Shown one piece after another: positions 33,374 to 42,465 of a DNA stretch of 62,777 bases. This DNA is from Bacillota bacterium. GTDB lineage: Bacteria > Bacillota > Dethiobacteria > DTU022. Position numbers and translations under genes: made by a program. The stretch lies in contig JAAYGO010000143.1 in the NCBI GenBank assembly GCA_012727685.1, forward strand, positions 1-62,777, given 5' to 3'. Position 1 is the first letter of the stretch; the number at the start of each line of letters is the position of its first letter. The notes under the pieces were generated by a model. It was given only the letters and a program-made list of their open reading frames with translations, was not told the origin of the DNA and made no database searches.

Positions 33374-35302
33374 ATGATGAACTCAATCAACAACGATCAC
33401 CATAAAAACAATGCCGAGTATAACGCTTCTCACATTCAGGTTTTGGAAGGCTTGGAAGCGGTACGCCGCCGCCCGGGAATGTATATTGGCTCAACCGGTT
33501 CCCGGGGACTGCACCATCTGGTGTTCGAGGTAGTGGATAACAGCATCGACGAAGCCATGGCCGGCTATTGCACTAATATCAAAGTAACTATTAATGAAGA
33601 TAACAGCGTCACTGTAATCGATAATGGCCGCGGCATTCCGGTGGAAATACAACAACAGCAGCAAAAGCCGGCTGTTGAAGTAGTGCTTACCACTCTCCAT
33701 GCGGGTGGTAAATTTAGCGGTGATAGCTACAAGGTAGCCGGTGGCCTGCATGGTGTGGGTGTTTCTGTTGTGAACGCTCTCTCAGAATGGCTGGAAGTAG
33801 AAGTCTACCGTGACGGTAAGATCTACGCGCAGCGTTTTCAAAGGGGCGAAAAAGTGACCGAATTAAAGCCGCGTGGATCCATAAAGAAAACCGGCACCAA
33901 GATCACCTTCCTGCCGGACAAGGAAATATTTGAAAAGATTGAATTTGAAAACGAGATTATTATTCAACGGTTGCGCGAACTGGCTTTTTTAAATAAGGGA
34001 CTCCGCATTGTTTTTCAAGACCGGCGCAAAAATTTAGAGGAACAGTTTAAGTTCGACGGCGGCCTGGTTCAATATGTATCCTTCCTAAATCAAGGAAAAG
34101 AAGTCATCCCGAAGAAACCGATCTACATCGAACGGGAAATAAATGGACAGACCGTGGAACTGGCCATGCAGTATCAAAGCGGTTATGCGGAGACGATTTA
34201 TTCTTATGCCAATAATATTCGTACCGAGGAAGGGGGCAACCACGAATACGGTTTTAAATCAAGTTTGACCCGCCTGATTAATGATTACGCCAGGAAGACA
34301 TCATTATTAAAAGAAAATGAGGGCAACCTGACCGGCGAAGATATCAGGGAAGGCTTAACCGCAGTAATTAGCGTTAAACTGCTGGAGCCGCAGTTTGAAG
34401 GACAGACAAAAACAAAACTGGGTAACAGTGAAATCCGTAGCATTGTGGATTCTGTTTGTTATGAAGGCATCGAGCGTTATCTGGAGGAAAACCCGCAGGT
34501 TGCCCGGAAAATATTGGAAAAAGCAATTCGCGCTGCCCGGGCCAGAGAGGCAGCACGCAAAGCGAGAGAACTGACCCGCCGTAAAAATGCCCTGGAAGTT
34601 AGCAACCTTCCCGGTAAACTGGCTGACTGCACCAGCAAGGATCCCGGTGAAAGTGAACTATTCCTGGTTGAGGGAGACTCTGCAGGCGGTTCCGCCAAGC
34701 AGGGGCGGGACCGGCGCATTCAGGCAATCCTGCCCTTGCGGGGTAAAATCCTTAATGTGGAAAAAGCCAGGTTGGACAAGATTCTGGCCAATGAAGAAAT
34801 CCGGACGCTGGTTACGGCATTGGGAACCGGTATCGGTGAAGATTTTGCCATTGAAAAGGCTCGCTATCAAAAAGTAATTATCATGACTGATGCAGATGTG
34901 GACGGGGCTCACATCCGGGTCCTGCTGCTTACATTATTCTACCGTTTTATGAGGGAATTAATTGAAAGCGGCTTTGTCTATATTGCCCAGCCTCCCCTTT
35001 ATAAGATTAAGAAGGGTAAACAGGAACAATATCTTTACAGTGAAGAGGAGCTGGAGAATGCAATTGCCGCCCTCGGTCGCGACGGGATCCAGGTCCAGCG
35101 CTATAAAGGTCTTGGGGAAATGAATCCCGATCAACTATGGGAAACGACCATGAACCCGGAGACCCGCATTATTAAAAGGGTTGAACTGGTAGACGCCATG
35201 GAGGCAGACCGGATCTTCGGCGTCCTAATGGGAGATCGGGTGGAGCCGCGCCGTCAATTCATAGAAGACAACGCCCGGTTGGTTAAGAATTTGGATATCT
35301 AA
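33374..35302 (+). CDS. gyrB: DNA gyrase subunit B
   Basis: The 642-residue ATPase subunit of gyrase. It has a GHKL ATPase (EVVDNSIDEAMAGY, DNGRGIPV, GLHGVGVSVVNALS), a transducer domain, a TOPRIM domain (EGDSAGGSAKQGRDR, then DADVDGAHIR) and a C-terminal QRYKGLGEMNPDQLWETTM. The length is that of Gram-positive GyrB. TAGGAGG precedes ATG ATG at 33374/33377. A TATAAT at 33306-33311 lacks a good -35. Confidence 0.98.
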   Translation: MMNSINNDHHKNNAEYNASHIQVLEGLEAVRRRPGMYIGSTGSRGLHHLVFEVVDNSIDEAMAGYCTNIKVTINEDNSVTVIDNGRGIPVEIQQQQQKPAVEVVLTTLHAGGKFSGDSYKVAGGLHGVGVSVVNALSEWLEVEVYRDGKIYAQRFQRGEKVTELKPRGSIKKTGTKITFLPDKEIFEKIEFENEIIIQRLRELAFLNKGLRIVFQDRRKNLEEQFKFDGGLVQYVSFLNQGKEVIPKKPIYIEREINGQTVELAMQYQSGYAETIYSYANNIRTEEGGNHEYGFKSSLTRLINDYARKTSLLKENEGNLTGEDIREGLTAVISVKLLEPQFEGQTKTKLGNSEIRSIVDSVCYEGIERYLEENPQVARKILEKAIRAARAREAARKARELTRRKNALEVSNLPGKLADCTSKDPGESELFLVEGDSAGGSAKQGRDRRIQAILPLRGKILNVEKARLDKILANEEIRTLVTALGTGIGEDFAIEKARYQKVIIMTDADVDGAHIRVLLLTLFYRFMRELIESGFVYIAQPPLYKIKKGKQEQYLYSEEELENAIAALGRDGIQVQRYKGLGEMNPDQLWETTMNPETRIIKRVELVDAMEADRIFGVLMGDRVEPRRQFIEDNARLVKNLDI

Positions 35303-35339
35303 AGATGGGTAATTGCTATCGGTTAGATTGGGAATAAAT

Positions 35340-35356
35340 GCCGGGAGTTTCCCGGC
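35340..35356. terminator. Hairpin between convergent gyrB and thiamine-binding gene
   Basis: A perfect 6-bp GC stem (35340-35345 with 35351-35356), five-base loop. Flanking T-tracts are weak on both strands, so it may act as a modest bidirectional terminator. Confidence 0.5.
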
Positions 35357-35592
35357 TATTTGGCGGCGTTGGTAATGGTTACGACCATGCTGACTTCGCC
35401 CGATTGACCGGCGCTGCTAAACATTTTCTGGAGATTCGACCAGACTTCCTCTTCTTCACCTTCCAGGTAAGTGCTGATGGAGCCGACGTGGTAATCAACA
35501 GCCTGGCCATCGAGCTTATTAATGGCTTCATTGATCACGTTTGTGGCTTGGGTCGTTTTTAAAGGATAAATCGATACTTCTGCGCTGATCAT
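35356..35592 (-). CDS. Thiamine-binding (MTH1187/YkoF-fold) small protein
   Basis: A 78-residue protein with the pattern of the MTH1187/YkoF thiamine-binding fold: MISAEVSIYPLKTTQATNV, DYHVGSISTYLEGEEEEVW, GEVSMVVTITNAAK. Single-domain members bind thiamine-like ligands or are of unknown role. It is the only minus-strand gene in the right arm and shares a hairpin with gyrB. No thiamine transport or synthesis gene is nearby. Confidence 0.75.
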   Translation of the reverse strand: MISAEVSIYPLKTTQATNVINEAINKLDGQAVDYHVGSISTYLEGEEEEVWSNLQKMFSSAGQSGEVSMVVTITNAAK

Positions 35593-35928
35593 ACTGCCAT
35601 CCCCTTGATCTTGTTTTCTCTAGTTTTATTCTATCCGGTGCATCATATACGCAAAAACAGCGCTTTCGAGTTTTCAATATTGTCTAGCCAAGGTTATTAA
35701 TGACATATACTAACATTAATTTGTTTATCCCTTTTCCGTTAATAGTACGTGTGGTAGAATAATGTTGTTATGCAGTTGCTAAAAAATTCTCCGCCGGGCG
35801 GGAGAAAGCAGAAGCATGTCCTAATCGCATTGTGTTAACAATAATTCTGAAACGTTCTATAGTAAAAAAAGTCTTGTACAAAAAGCTGTGCTCCAATTCA
35901 GGGTCCAGAAGGAGAGTATCAATGATCA
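35593..35928. other. 336-bp intergenic region between a divergent pair
   Basis: This gap separates the leftward thiamine-binding gene from rightward gyrA. It has an AT-rich left half, a short hairpin (TTCTCC 35788-35793 with GGAGAA 35801-35806) and the candidate gyrA promoter listed separately. I see no gene or known RNA family in it. Confidence 0.6.
35835..35863 (+). promoter_or_regulatory. Candidate gyrA promoter
   Basis: TTAACA (35835-35840), 17 bases, TATAGT (35858-35863), about 60 bp before the gyrA ATG. Gyrase promoters are often supercoiling-sensitive, but nothing here shows that directly. Confidence 0.5.
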
Positions 35929-38346
35929 ATGGACAATAGAGATAAAATCATCCCCGTAAACATCCACGAAGAGGTTAAAACTTCTTTTCTTGATTACGCC
36001 ATGAGCGTAATCATCAGCAGGGCGCTGCCCGATGTACGGGACGGTTTGAAGCCGGTCCACCGCCGCATCCTTTACGGTATGTTTGAAATGGGGTCCACGC
36101 CGGATAAACCATACCGGAAATCGGCCCGGATTGTCGGTGAAGTGATGGGTAAATATCACCCCCACGGAGACGTGGCCCTATACGATACCTTGGCCCGAAT
36201 GGCTCAGGATTTTTCCATCCGCTATCCCCTGGTAGACGGCCATGGAAACTTCGGCTCTGTAGACGGCGATTCCCCCGCGGCGATGCGCTATACAGAAGCA
36301 CGCCTTGCTACGATAGCCATGGAAATGCTGGCGGACTTGCAAAAGGATACCGTTGATTTCAGGCCGAACTTCGATGAAAGCCTGAAGGAGCCAGTTGTTC
36401 TGCCCTCCCGCTTCCCCAATTTGCTGGCCAACGGTGCTTCCGGTATTGCTGTCGGCATGGCTACCAATATTCCGCCCCATAACCTCGGTGAACTGATCGA
36501 TGCCCTTGAATACCTGATCAGCCATCCCGATGCCTCCGTCCAGGAGCTGATGCGCTTTATACCAGGGCCCGATTTTCCGACCGGCGGGATCATTGTTGGC
36601 CATGAAGGGATTCGCAACGCTTATCAAACCGGGCGCGGTATTTTAAAAATCCGCGGGCGGATTCAGATTGATGTGAAAAATAAAGGACGGACCCAGTTAA
36701 TCATCACCGAGCTCCCTTATCAGCAGAATAAGGCCAAGCTCGTGGAAAAAATTGCGAGCCTGGTAAAAGAGAAAAAGATAGAGGGCATTATGGAGCTGCG
36801 GGATGAGTCCGACCGCAGCGGTATCAGGATCGTGATGGAGATTAAAAAAGATTATGAACCGCAGGTGATCATCAACCAGCTTTACCGGTATACACCGCTG
36901 CAGCAGACCTTTGGCGTGATCATGCTCGTTCTGGTCGACGGTCAGCCGAAAGTATTAAATCTTAAAGAAATGTTGTCCCATTACCTTGATCATCAAAAAG
37001 AGGTTATTTTGAGGCGGAGCCGTTTTGACTTGAACAAGGCGGAGGAGCGGCTGCACATTGTTGAAGGTTTGCTTATCGCCCTCTCCAGGATCGATGAAGT
37101 GATCGCCCTGATCCGCCGTTCCCGCGATGGCCGCAGCGCGCGGACAGGCCTGATGGAGCTGCTTTCTATCACCGAGAAGCAGGCCCAGGCCATCCTTGAA
37201 ATTACCCTGCAGCGCCTCACCCAGATGGAGATTTCAAAAGTGGAAGAAGAACACCGTGAGCTGCTGGAGCAGATTGCTTATCTGCGCCGCATTTTAAACG
37301 AAGAAGCTTTGGTGATGTCGATCATCGGTGATGAACTTAAGGCCATCAAAAAAAAGCATGCCGATGAGCGGAGAACCCAGATTACTGTCGATGAAGGAGA
37401 CATCGATATTACCGATTTGATTTTCCAGGAAGATGTGGTCATCACCCTGACGGAAAAAGGTTATATCAAGCGCCTGCCCGTGGACACCTACCGCAGCCAG
37501 CGGCGCGGCGGCAGGGGGATCGTGGGAATGCAAACCCACGAGGATGACCGGGTGGAGCAGTGCCACGTTGCCTCCACCCATGATCAACTGCTCTGCTTCA
37601 GCAACCGGGGTAAGGTATACTTATTGCCGGTTCACGAAATACCTGAATTTGGGCGCCAGGCCCGGGGTTTGGCCCTGGTCAATTTGCTGCCATTGGAGAA
37701 AAAGGAATATGTCACGGCCACCCTGCCGATTAAAGAATATGCACCTGATCGCTACCTGCTGATGATTACCGCTCTCGGTAATATCAAGAAAACTTCTTTG
37801 AAGGAATTCCGCAATGCCCGGAAGACAGGGTTGGTCGCCATCAATCTGGCGCCTGACGACGATTTAATCGCGGTGCTGCTGACCGATGGGCGCCAGGAAG
37901 TGATTATCGGCACTGAAGAAGGCATGTTTATACGCTTTCCAGAGATGGATGTCCGGCCGATGGGCCGGGCGGCACGAGGCGTTAAGGCGATCACCCTGAC
38001 TCCTGGCGTGAGAATTGTCGGCAGCGGTTTAATCGGCGCTGGCACGCATCTCCTCATGGTTTCAGCCCTTGGGTACGGGAAGCGGGTTTCCGTGGAAGAG
38101 TTTAGGGGCCAGCGACGGGGCGGGAAAGGTTTAATCGGGATGAAGATTAGCGAAGAGAGCGGGCCTTTGACCGGCTTTATTGTGACCGGGAAGGAAGATA
38201 AAGAATATATGCTCATCACAGCCCGGGGCATCGTCATCCGGCAGTTCATCGAAGAGGTATCTCAACAGAAGCGTTATTCCCGCGGCGTCACCTTGATGCG
38301 CCTTGATGAAGGCGACCGGGTGGTAAATTTAATCGGTTTGGACTAG
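35929..38346 (+). CDS. gyrA: DNA gyrase subunit A
   Basis: The 805-residue DNA-cleaving subunit. The winged-helix and tower domains contain the catalytic Tyr121 (AAMRYTEARL), and the C-terminal beta-pinwheel holds the GyrA-box QRRGGRG, so it is gyrase rather than topo IV. At the position of E. coli Ser83 it has Val (HPHGDVALYD), a residue class associated with lower fluoroquinolone sensitivity. The start ATG 35929 is out of register with an earlier ATG at 35922 that sits better behind AAGGAGAG and opens only a five-codon frame. Confidence 0.98.
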   Translation: MDNRDKIIPVNIHEEVKTSFLDYAMSVIISRALPDVRDGLKPVHRRILYGMFEMGSTPDKPYRKSARIVGEVMGKYHPHGDVALYDTLARMAQDFSIRYPLVDGHGNFGSVDGDSPAAMRYTEARLATIAMEMLADLQKDTVDFRPNFDESLKEPVVLPSRFPNLLANGASGIAVGMATNIPPHNLGELIDALEYLISHPDASVQELMRFIPGPDFPTGGIIVGHEGIRNAYQTGRGILKIRGRIQIDVKNKGRTQLIITELPYQQNKAKLVEKIASLVKEKKIEGIMELRDESDRSGIRIVMEIKKDYEPQVIINQLYRYTPLQQTFGVIMLVLVDGQPKVLNLKEMLSHYLDHQKEVILRRSRFDLNKAEERLHIVEGLLIALSRIDEVIALIRRSRDGRSARTGLMELLSITEKQAQAILEITLQRLTQMEISKVEEEHRELLEQIAYLRRILNEEALVMSIIGDELKAIKKKHADERRTQITVDEGDIDITDLIFQEDVVITLTEKGYIKRLPVDTYRSQRRGGRGIVGMQTHEDDRVEQCHVASTHDQLLCFSNRGKVYLLPVHEIPEFGRQARGLALVNLLPLEKKEYVTATLPIKEYAPDRYLLMITALGNIKKTSLKEFRNARKTGLVAINLAPDDDLIAVLLTDGRQEVIIGTEEGMFIRFPEMDVRPMGRAARGVKAITLTPGVRIVGSGLIGAGTHLLMVSALGYGKRVSVEEFRGQRRGGKGLIGMKISEESGPLTGFIVTGKEDKEYMLITARGIVIRQFIEEVSQQKRYSRGVTLMRLDEGDRVVNLIGLD

Positions 38347-38361
38347 AATGGGGTAAATCTA

Positions 38362-39687
38362 GTGAAGCGCTGGTGTAATCTATTTACGCCCCTTTTCCTG
38401 GCCGGATTATTATTCTTCAATGGTTCTTTCATCCCCGGGTGTGGCCGGGGTGTTTCCGAGCGCAGTTACACAGAAACCCCGCTGAGCGGTGATGTGATCA
38501 TCATCGGCAATACCATTGACGCCCTGATTGCCGCCCTGGAGGCGGCCCGGCAGGGAGCGGCTGTCCTAGTCTTTTCTAAAGAGTCCAGTGAGGATCATTG
38601 GCCCTGGACTGAAGGTGTAGCCGCTCTTGTGGATGAAGAGCCTGAAAACGGAGAAGCGGCCTACTCTTTAAAAGAATGGTTCTCCCTGCATGGCGGTGGA
38701 AAAGGCCAGGAGTGGTTTTACGATCTGCTGGCCGGGCAGATTAAAACCGATTTGGAATGGTTTTCCGGGGAGATCGGAGCGACCTGGCTAGAGGGTAGCC
38801 CCTATCTTCTATCCCCCGGCAATCTTTCGCTGCCCCAGCTTCAAGAAAGGCTGGAGGCTGCTGCCGGGCTGGAGGGAGTGCGCTTCTTTAAGGGGACCGA
38901 TGTGGAAGAAATTCTCTTTGAAGAACGGAGCGGTGCCGCCATGGGGATCCGTTTTAAGGAGGCTTCGGGGAAGGCTAGAGTAGCCTATGCCCCGGCGTTA
39001 ATCCTGGCTGACGGCGGCATTCTCGGCCATGAAGAGCTGGTGCAAACGCTGGCACCGGCCGTGATCAGCGCCCCCTGGAGGCGCAGTCAGTCCGGCTGGG
39101 GATGGGAGCTCTGTCTGGACCTTGGCCTGGACCTGGTTGAGCCGAACCTGTTTGCCTATGCCCCGGCTTTTAAGGAAGACGAGGGATGGGTGGAGGCGAA
39201 ATGGCCGGAGAAGGCACTCCTGCTGGTAGATGACAGCATCATCCCGGTGGCTGGAAGAGAGAAAGAAGCTCTCGTTTCGGCGCTGCTGGAAAATCAATCC
39301 GGGGCCGGCTACCTGATTATTGCCGAAGCTCAATTGCGCGCGGAAGAGGAGCAGGAGCTCAACTGGCCCCGGTTTGCCGGTATCGACTCTTTTTTGGAGG
39401 CATATCAGCTGGATTTGCCTCAACTGAGAAGATGGTATAGTCAACCCTGGGGTGATTTCCGGGCCCGCCCGGTCCAGGCGATTGCCGAATATTGCCTTGG
39501 CGGATTTGCTGTAAACGAGCATGGCCAGTTGTTGCGCAAAGGTAAGCCCGTTTCGGGGCTGTATGGTGTTGGTGAGATTACGGGCGGGCTGCACGGCACC
39601 GGCCTGGCACCGGGTGCCGCACTTGCAGAAGCGATTGTTTTCGGCCGTTATGTCGGCAGGGAAGCAGCGCTGCAATCGCAACAATGA
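38362..39687 (+). CDS. Exported FAD-binding oxidoreductase (fumarate reductase flavoprotein-like)
   Basis: A 441-residue protein with an export signal (hydrophobic residues about 9-24) and a possible lipobox IPGC (Cys27). A flavoprotein domain follows: dinucleotide motif DVIIIGNTIDALIAALEAA (about residues 44-62) and the C-terminal GLYGVGEITGGLHGTGLAPGAALAEA FAD motif. The fold is that of succinate dehydrogenase/fumarate reductase flavoproteins, but the usual catalytic His/Arg set is not evident. The glycine motif is degenerate (GNTIDA rather than GxGxxG). GTG start, 15 bp after gyrA. A periplasm-side electron-transfer or sensory role is possible. Confidence 0.65.
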   Translation: MKRWCNLFTPLFLAGLLFFNGSFIPGCGRGVSERSYTETPLSGDVIIIGNTIDALIAALEAARQGAAVLVFSKESSEDHWPWTEGVAALVDEEPENGEAAYSLKEWFSLHGGGKGQEWFYDLLAGQIKTDLEWFSGEIGATWLEGSPYLLSPGNLSLPQLQERLEAAAGLEGVRFFKGTDVEEILFEERSGAAMGIRFKEASGKARVAYAPALILADGGILGHEELVQTLAPAVISAPWRRSQSGWGWELCLDLGLDLVEPNLFAYAPAFKEDEGWVEAKWPEKALLLVDDSIIPVAGREKEALVSALLENQSGAGYLIIAEAQLRAEEEQELNWPRFAGIDSFLEAYQLDLPQLRRWYSQPWGDFRARPVQAIAEYCLGGFAVNEHGQLLRKGKPVSGLYGVGEITGGLHGTGLAPGAALAEAIVFGRYVGREAALQSQQ

Positions 39688-39729
39688 TTGCGATCATAAA
39701 TCATATACTTAAACATTAGAGGTGGTGGC

Positions 39730-41220
39730 ATGAACGAAGCAAGAAGAGCTGGTATCACCGATACCTCATTTCGCGATGCCCATCAATCGCTTCTTGCGAC
39801 GAGGATGCGCCTTGACGAAATGCTGCCGATCGCCGAATTAATGGACCAGGTCGGCTTTCATTCGATGGAGGTATGGGGCGGCGCCACTTTTGATGCCTGC
39901 ATGCGTTTTCTGGATGAAGATCCATGGGAGCGCCTGCGAAAATTGCGCCGCGCCATTAAGAAAACAAAGCTGCAAATGCTGCTGCGCGGGCAAAACATTG
40001 TCGGATACCGCCACTATGCCGACGATGTGGTTGCCGAATTTATCAAGCGTGCCGTGGCGGGCGGCATTGATATTATCCGCATTTTCGATGCTTTAAATGA
40101 TTTGCGCAACATGGAGCAGGCCATGCGCTGCACCAGCGACGAGGGGGCGCATGCACAGGGTACGATCTGCTATACGATCAGCCCGGTGCACAATATCGAT
40201 CATTTTGTCTCCGTCGGAAAAGAGCTAAAGGATTTGGGAGCCGATTCGATCTGTATTAAGGATATGGCCGGCCTGCTCTCCCCGGGCGATGCTTTTGAAC
40301 TGGTGCGCCGCTTGAAGGAGGAGGTGGGGCTGCCGGTGCAGCTGCATTGCCATTATACCAGCGGCATGGCCTCCATGTCCTACTTGAAGGCCATCGAGGC
40401 CGGGGTAGATGTAGTAGATACCGCCAACGCCGCTTTATCCCTGGGCTCCAGCCAGCCCCCCACGGACAGCATCGTGGCGGCGCTGCGCAATACCCCCTAT
40501 GATACCGGTTTGGACCTGGAACTTTTGGCCCAGATCAGCGACTATTTCAAGGAGATCAGCCGCCGCTACAATATCCCTCGCGATATTTTGGGCGTGGATA
40601 CCAATGTGCTCAGTTACCAGATCCCTGGGGGTATGATCTCCAACCTGGCCTCCCAACTGGCGGAACAGAAAGCGTCACACCTGCTCAAAGAGGTTCTGGC
40701 AGAGGTGCCGCGCGTCAGGGCCGATTTAGGCTATCCTCCCCTGGTGACGCCGAGCAGCCAGATTGTCGGCACCCAGGCGGTGGTCAACGTCCTCTTGGGT
40801 GAACGCTATAAGATGGTTTCCACGGAGATCAAGAATTACCTGCGCGGCTATTACGGCCGGCCGCCGGGAGAAGTGAACCGGGAGGTTGTAAAAAAAGTAC
40901 TGAAAGACGAAACTCCGATTGCCGTCCGTCCGGCGGACCTTTTGGAGCCCCAATTGGAACAGGCGCGCGCCGAGCTGGGCGACCTGGCGGAAACGGATGA
41001 AGATGTGCTTTCCTATATACTCTTTCCCAATGTGGCCCTTGATTTCTTCAAACGGCGCCGCGGCCTGCTGCCCCCCTTGTCCCGGGAAGGCGAAGGAAGT
41101 GCCGCCCAGCCCCGGGAAAAGAAGCCGGTGCATCAAAAAGGGCCGGAGCCGGCGGACTTGCACCATGTCGATCATTCACTGATCTGTTGTGATGAAAGCA
41201 ACCTGGTCTATCCGGCTTAA
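39730..41220 (+). CDS. Pyruvate/oxaloacetate carboxyltransferase subunit without biotin domain
   Basis: A 496-residue protein of the PycB/OadA/transcarboxylase 5S family. It has a TIM-barrel carboxyltransferase domain with metal ligands in DTSFRDAHQSL (Asp11) and LHCHYTSG, and the metal-coordinating Lys in CIKDMAGL. A conserved PYC_OADA domain occupies about 310-440. It ends without a biotinyl (MKM) domain, so it needs a separate biotin carrier and partner, none of which are in the window. It could serve an Na+-pumping oxaloacetate decarboxylase, a methylmalonyl transcarboxylase or a split pyruvate carboxylase. AGAGGTGG precedes the ATG. Confidence 0.88.
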   Translation: MNEARRAGITDTSFRDAHQSLLATRMRLDEMLPIAELMDQVGFHSMEVWGGATFDACMRFLDEDPWERLRKLRRAIKKTKLQMLLRGQNIVGYRHYADDVVAEFIKRAVAGGIDIIRIFDALNDLRNMEQAMRCTSDEGAHAQGTICYTISPVHNIDHFVSVGKELKDLGADSICIKDMAGLLSPGDAFELVRRLKEEVGLPVQLHCHYTSGMASMSYLKAIEAGVDVVDTANAALSLGSSQPPTDSIVAALRNTPYDTGLDLELLAQISDYFKEISRRYNIPRDILGVDTNVLSYQIPGGMISNLASQLAEQKASHLLKEVLAEVPRVRADLGYPPLVTPSSQIVGTQAVVNVLLGERYKMVSTEIKNYLRGYYGRPPGEVNREVVKKVLKDETPIAVRPADLLEPQLEQARAELGDLAETDEDVLSYILFPNVALDFFKRRRGLLPPLSREGEGSAAQPREKKPVHQKGPEPADLHHVDHSLICCDESNLVYPA

Positions 41221-41226
41221 TTTTAA

Positions 41227-41256
41227 TTGACATCCGCCGGTTAAGCAGGTTATAAT
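41227..41256 (+). promoter_or_regulatory. Strong promoter of the ilv operon
   Basis: TTGACA (41227-41232), 18 bases, TATAAT (41251-41256): both hexamers perfect. Transcription would begin near 41263 and run into the T-box leader. Confidence 0.9.
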
Positions 41257-41262
41257 AATAGT

Positions 41263-41520
41263 CACTATTTTTCTACAGGCTGTGAAAGGCAGGAGTAGGC
41301 GTTTTTCCCCCTACAGAGATCCGGGCTAGCTGGAAACCGGAGGGGCGATGTGCTGAACGTCGGCCTGGAGCCGTTTGGCTGAAAATATTAAAGTAAGCCA
41401 AACCGGTTGCTGCCGTTACCAGCGTGAGTATGCCGAATACCCTTATACTAGCATGGTATGATGGAAGAAGGGTGGTACCGCGGAGGAGAATCCTTCGTCC
41501 CTTTGGGCGAAGGTTTTTTT
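41263..41520 (+). ncRNA. T-box riboswitch leader of the ilv operon
   Basis: The leader has the AGAGA-type element (CAGAGATCCGGG, about 41315), a GAAACCGG stem-I segment, and a specifier region near 41355-41365 (CTGAACGTCGG). It also has the hallmark T-box AAGGGTGGTACCGCGG at 41468-41483, and a terminator stem (41492-41500 with 41505-41513) followed by seven T. Uncharged tRNA pairing with the T-box bulge would favour antitermination. GTC (Val) is the best reading of the specifier codon and suits the downstream valine/isoleucine/leucine genes, but the loop was placed by eye. Confidence 0.93.
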
Positions 41521-41559
41521 ATAATTGGAAAAATACTAGGAATGAGAGGCGAATTGGAG

Positions 41560-42435
41560 ATGGGAAAAAAAGTTTTCATTAACGGGCGGCTGGTCCCCTG
41601 CGAAGAGGCCAAGGTCTCGGTTTTTGATCATGGCTTTCTCTACGGTGACGGGGTCTTCGAAGGGATCCGGGCTTACAATGGTCGCGTCTTTAAACTAGAG
41701 GAACACATTGATCGGCTTTTTGAATCGGCTCATTCGATCTTGCTGCCTATCCCCTACAGCCGGGATGAAATGATTGAAGCGGTGGTCAACACCGTGCGGG
41801 CAAATGAACTGCGGGATGCATATATTAGATTGGTTGTCTCCCGGGGCATAGGGGATCTGGGGCTGGATCCCCGCAATTGCAAAGAAAGCACGGTGGTGAT
41901 CATCGCCGATAAAATAACCCTCTATCCGGAGGATCTGTATGAAAAGGGTTTGGCTGTAATTACCGTGGCCACCCGGCGCAATGCGGTCGATGCCCTTGAT
42001 CCGAAGATCAAATCTCTAAATTACTTGAATAATATACTAGTGAAAATAGAGGCAAACCGGGCCGGTGTCCTGGAGGCGATCATGCTGACCGGCAACGGCT
42101 ATGTCAGCGAGTGTTCAGGAGACAATGTCTTTATCTACCGGAAGGGGGTCCTGATTACGCCGCCGTCATACCTGGGGATTTTAGAAGGGGTGACCCGCTC
42201 CGTAATCATGGATATAGCCCAAAAGGAAGGAATACCTGTCAAAGAAGTGCCGTTTACCCGGCATGATCTTTACGTGGCGGATGAATGCTTCTTAACCGGC
42301 ACCGCCGCCGAAATCATCCCGGTAATCAATGTTGATATGCGGGCGATTGGTACAGGCGCTCCCGGACCGGTTACGCGCCGCCTGACAAAGCTCTACCGCG
42401 AACTGGCGATGAGCGAAGGAACGCCTATTAAATAA
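41560..42435 (+). CDS. ilvE: Branched-chain amino acid aminotransferase
   Basis: A 291-residue fold-type IV PLP enzyme for the last step of Val, Leu and Ile synthesis. It has FDHGFLYGDGVFEGIRAY (about 22-39), the PLP Lys151 in DPKIKSLNYLNNIL and a C-terminal GTAAEIIPV motif. D-amino-acid transaminases share the fold; the operon context favours IlvE. ATG 41560 is preferred; the open frame from 41458 runs through the T-box terminator and cannot be real protein. First gene after the T-box. Confidence 0.93.
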   Translation: MGKKVFINGRLVPCEEAKVSVFDHGFLYGDGVFEGIRAYNGRVFKLEEHIDRLFESAHSILLPIPYSRDEMIEAVVNTVRANELRDAYIRLVVSRGIGDLGLDPRNCKESTVVIIADKITLYPEDLYEKGLAVITVATRRNAVDALDPKIKSLNYLNNILVKIEANRAGVLEAIMLTGNGYVSECSGDNVFIYRKGVLITPPSYLGILEGVTRSVIMDIAQKEGIPVKEVPFTRHDLYVADECFLTGTAAEIIPVINVDMRAIGTGAPGPVTRRLTKLYRELAMSEGTPIK

Positions 42436-42465
42436 CCTGTTAGCATAAAAGAGAGGGGATCAAGG

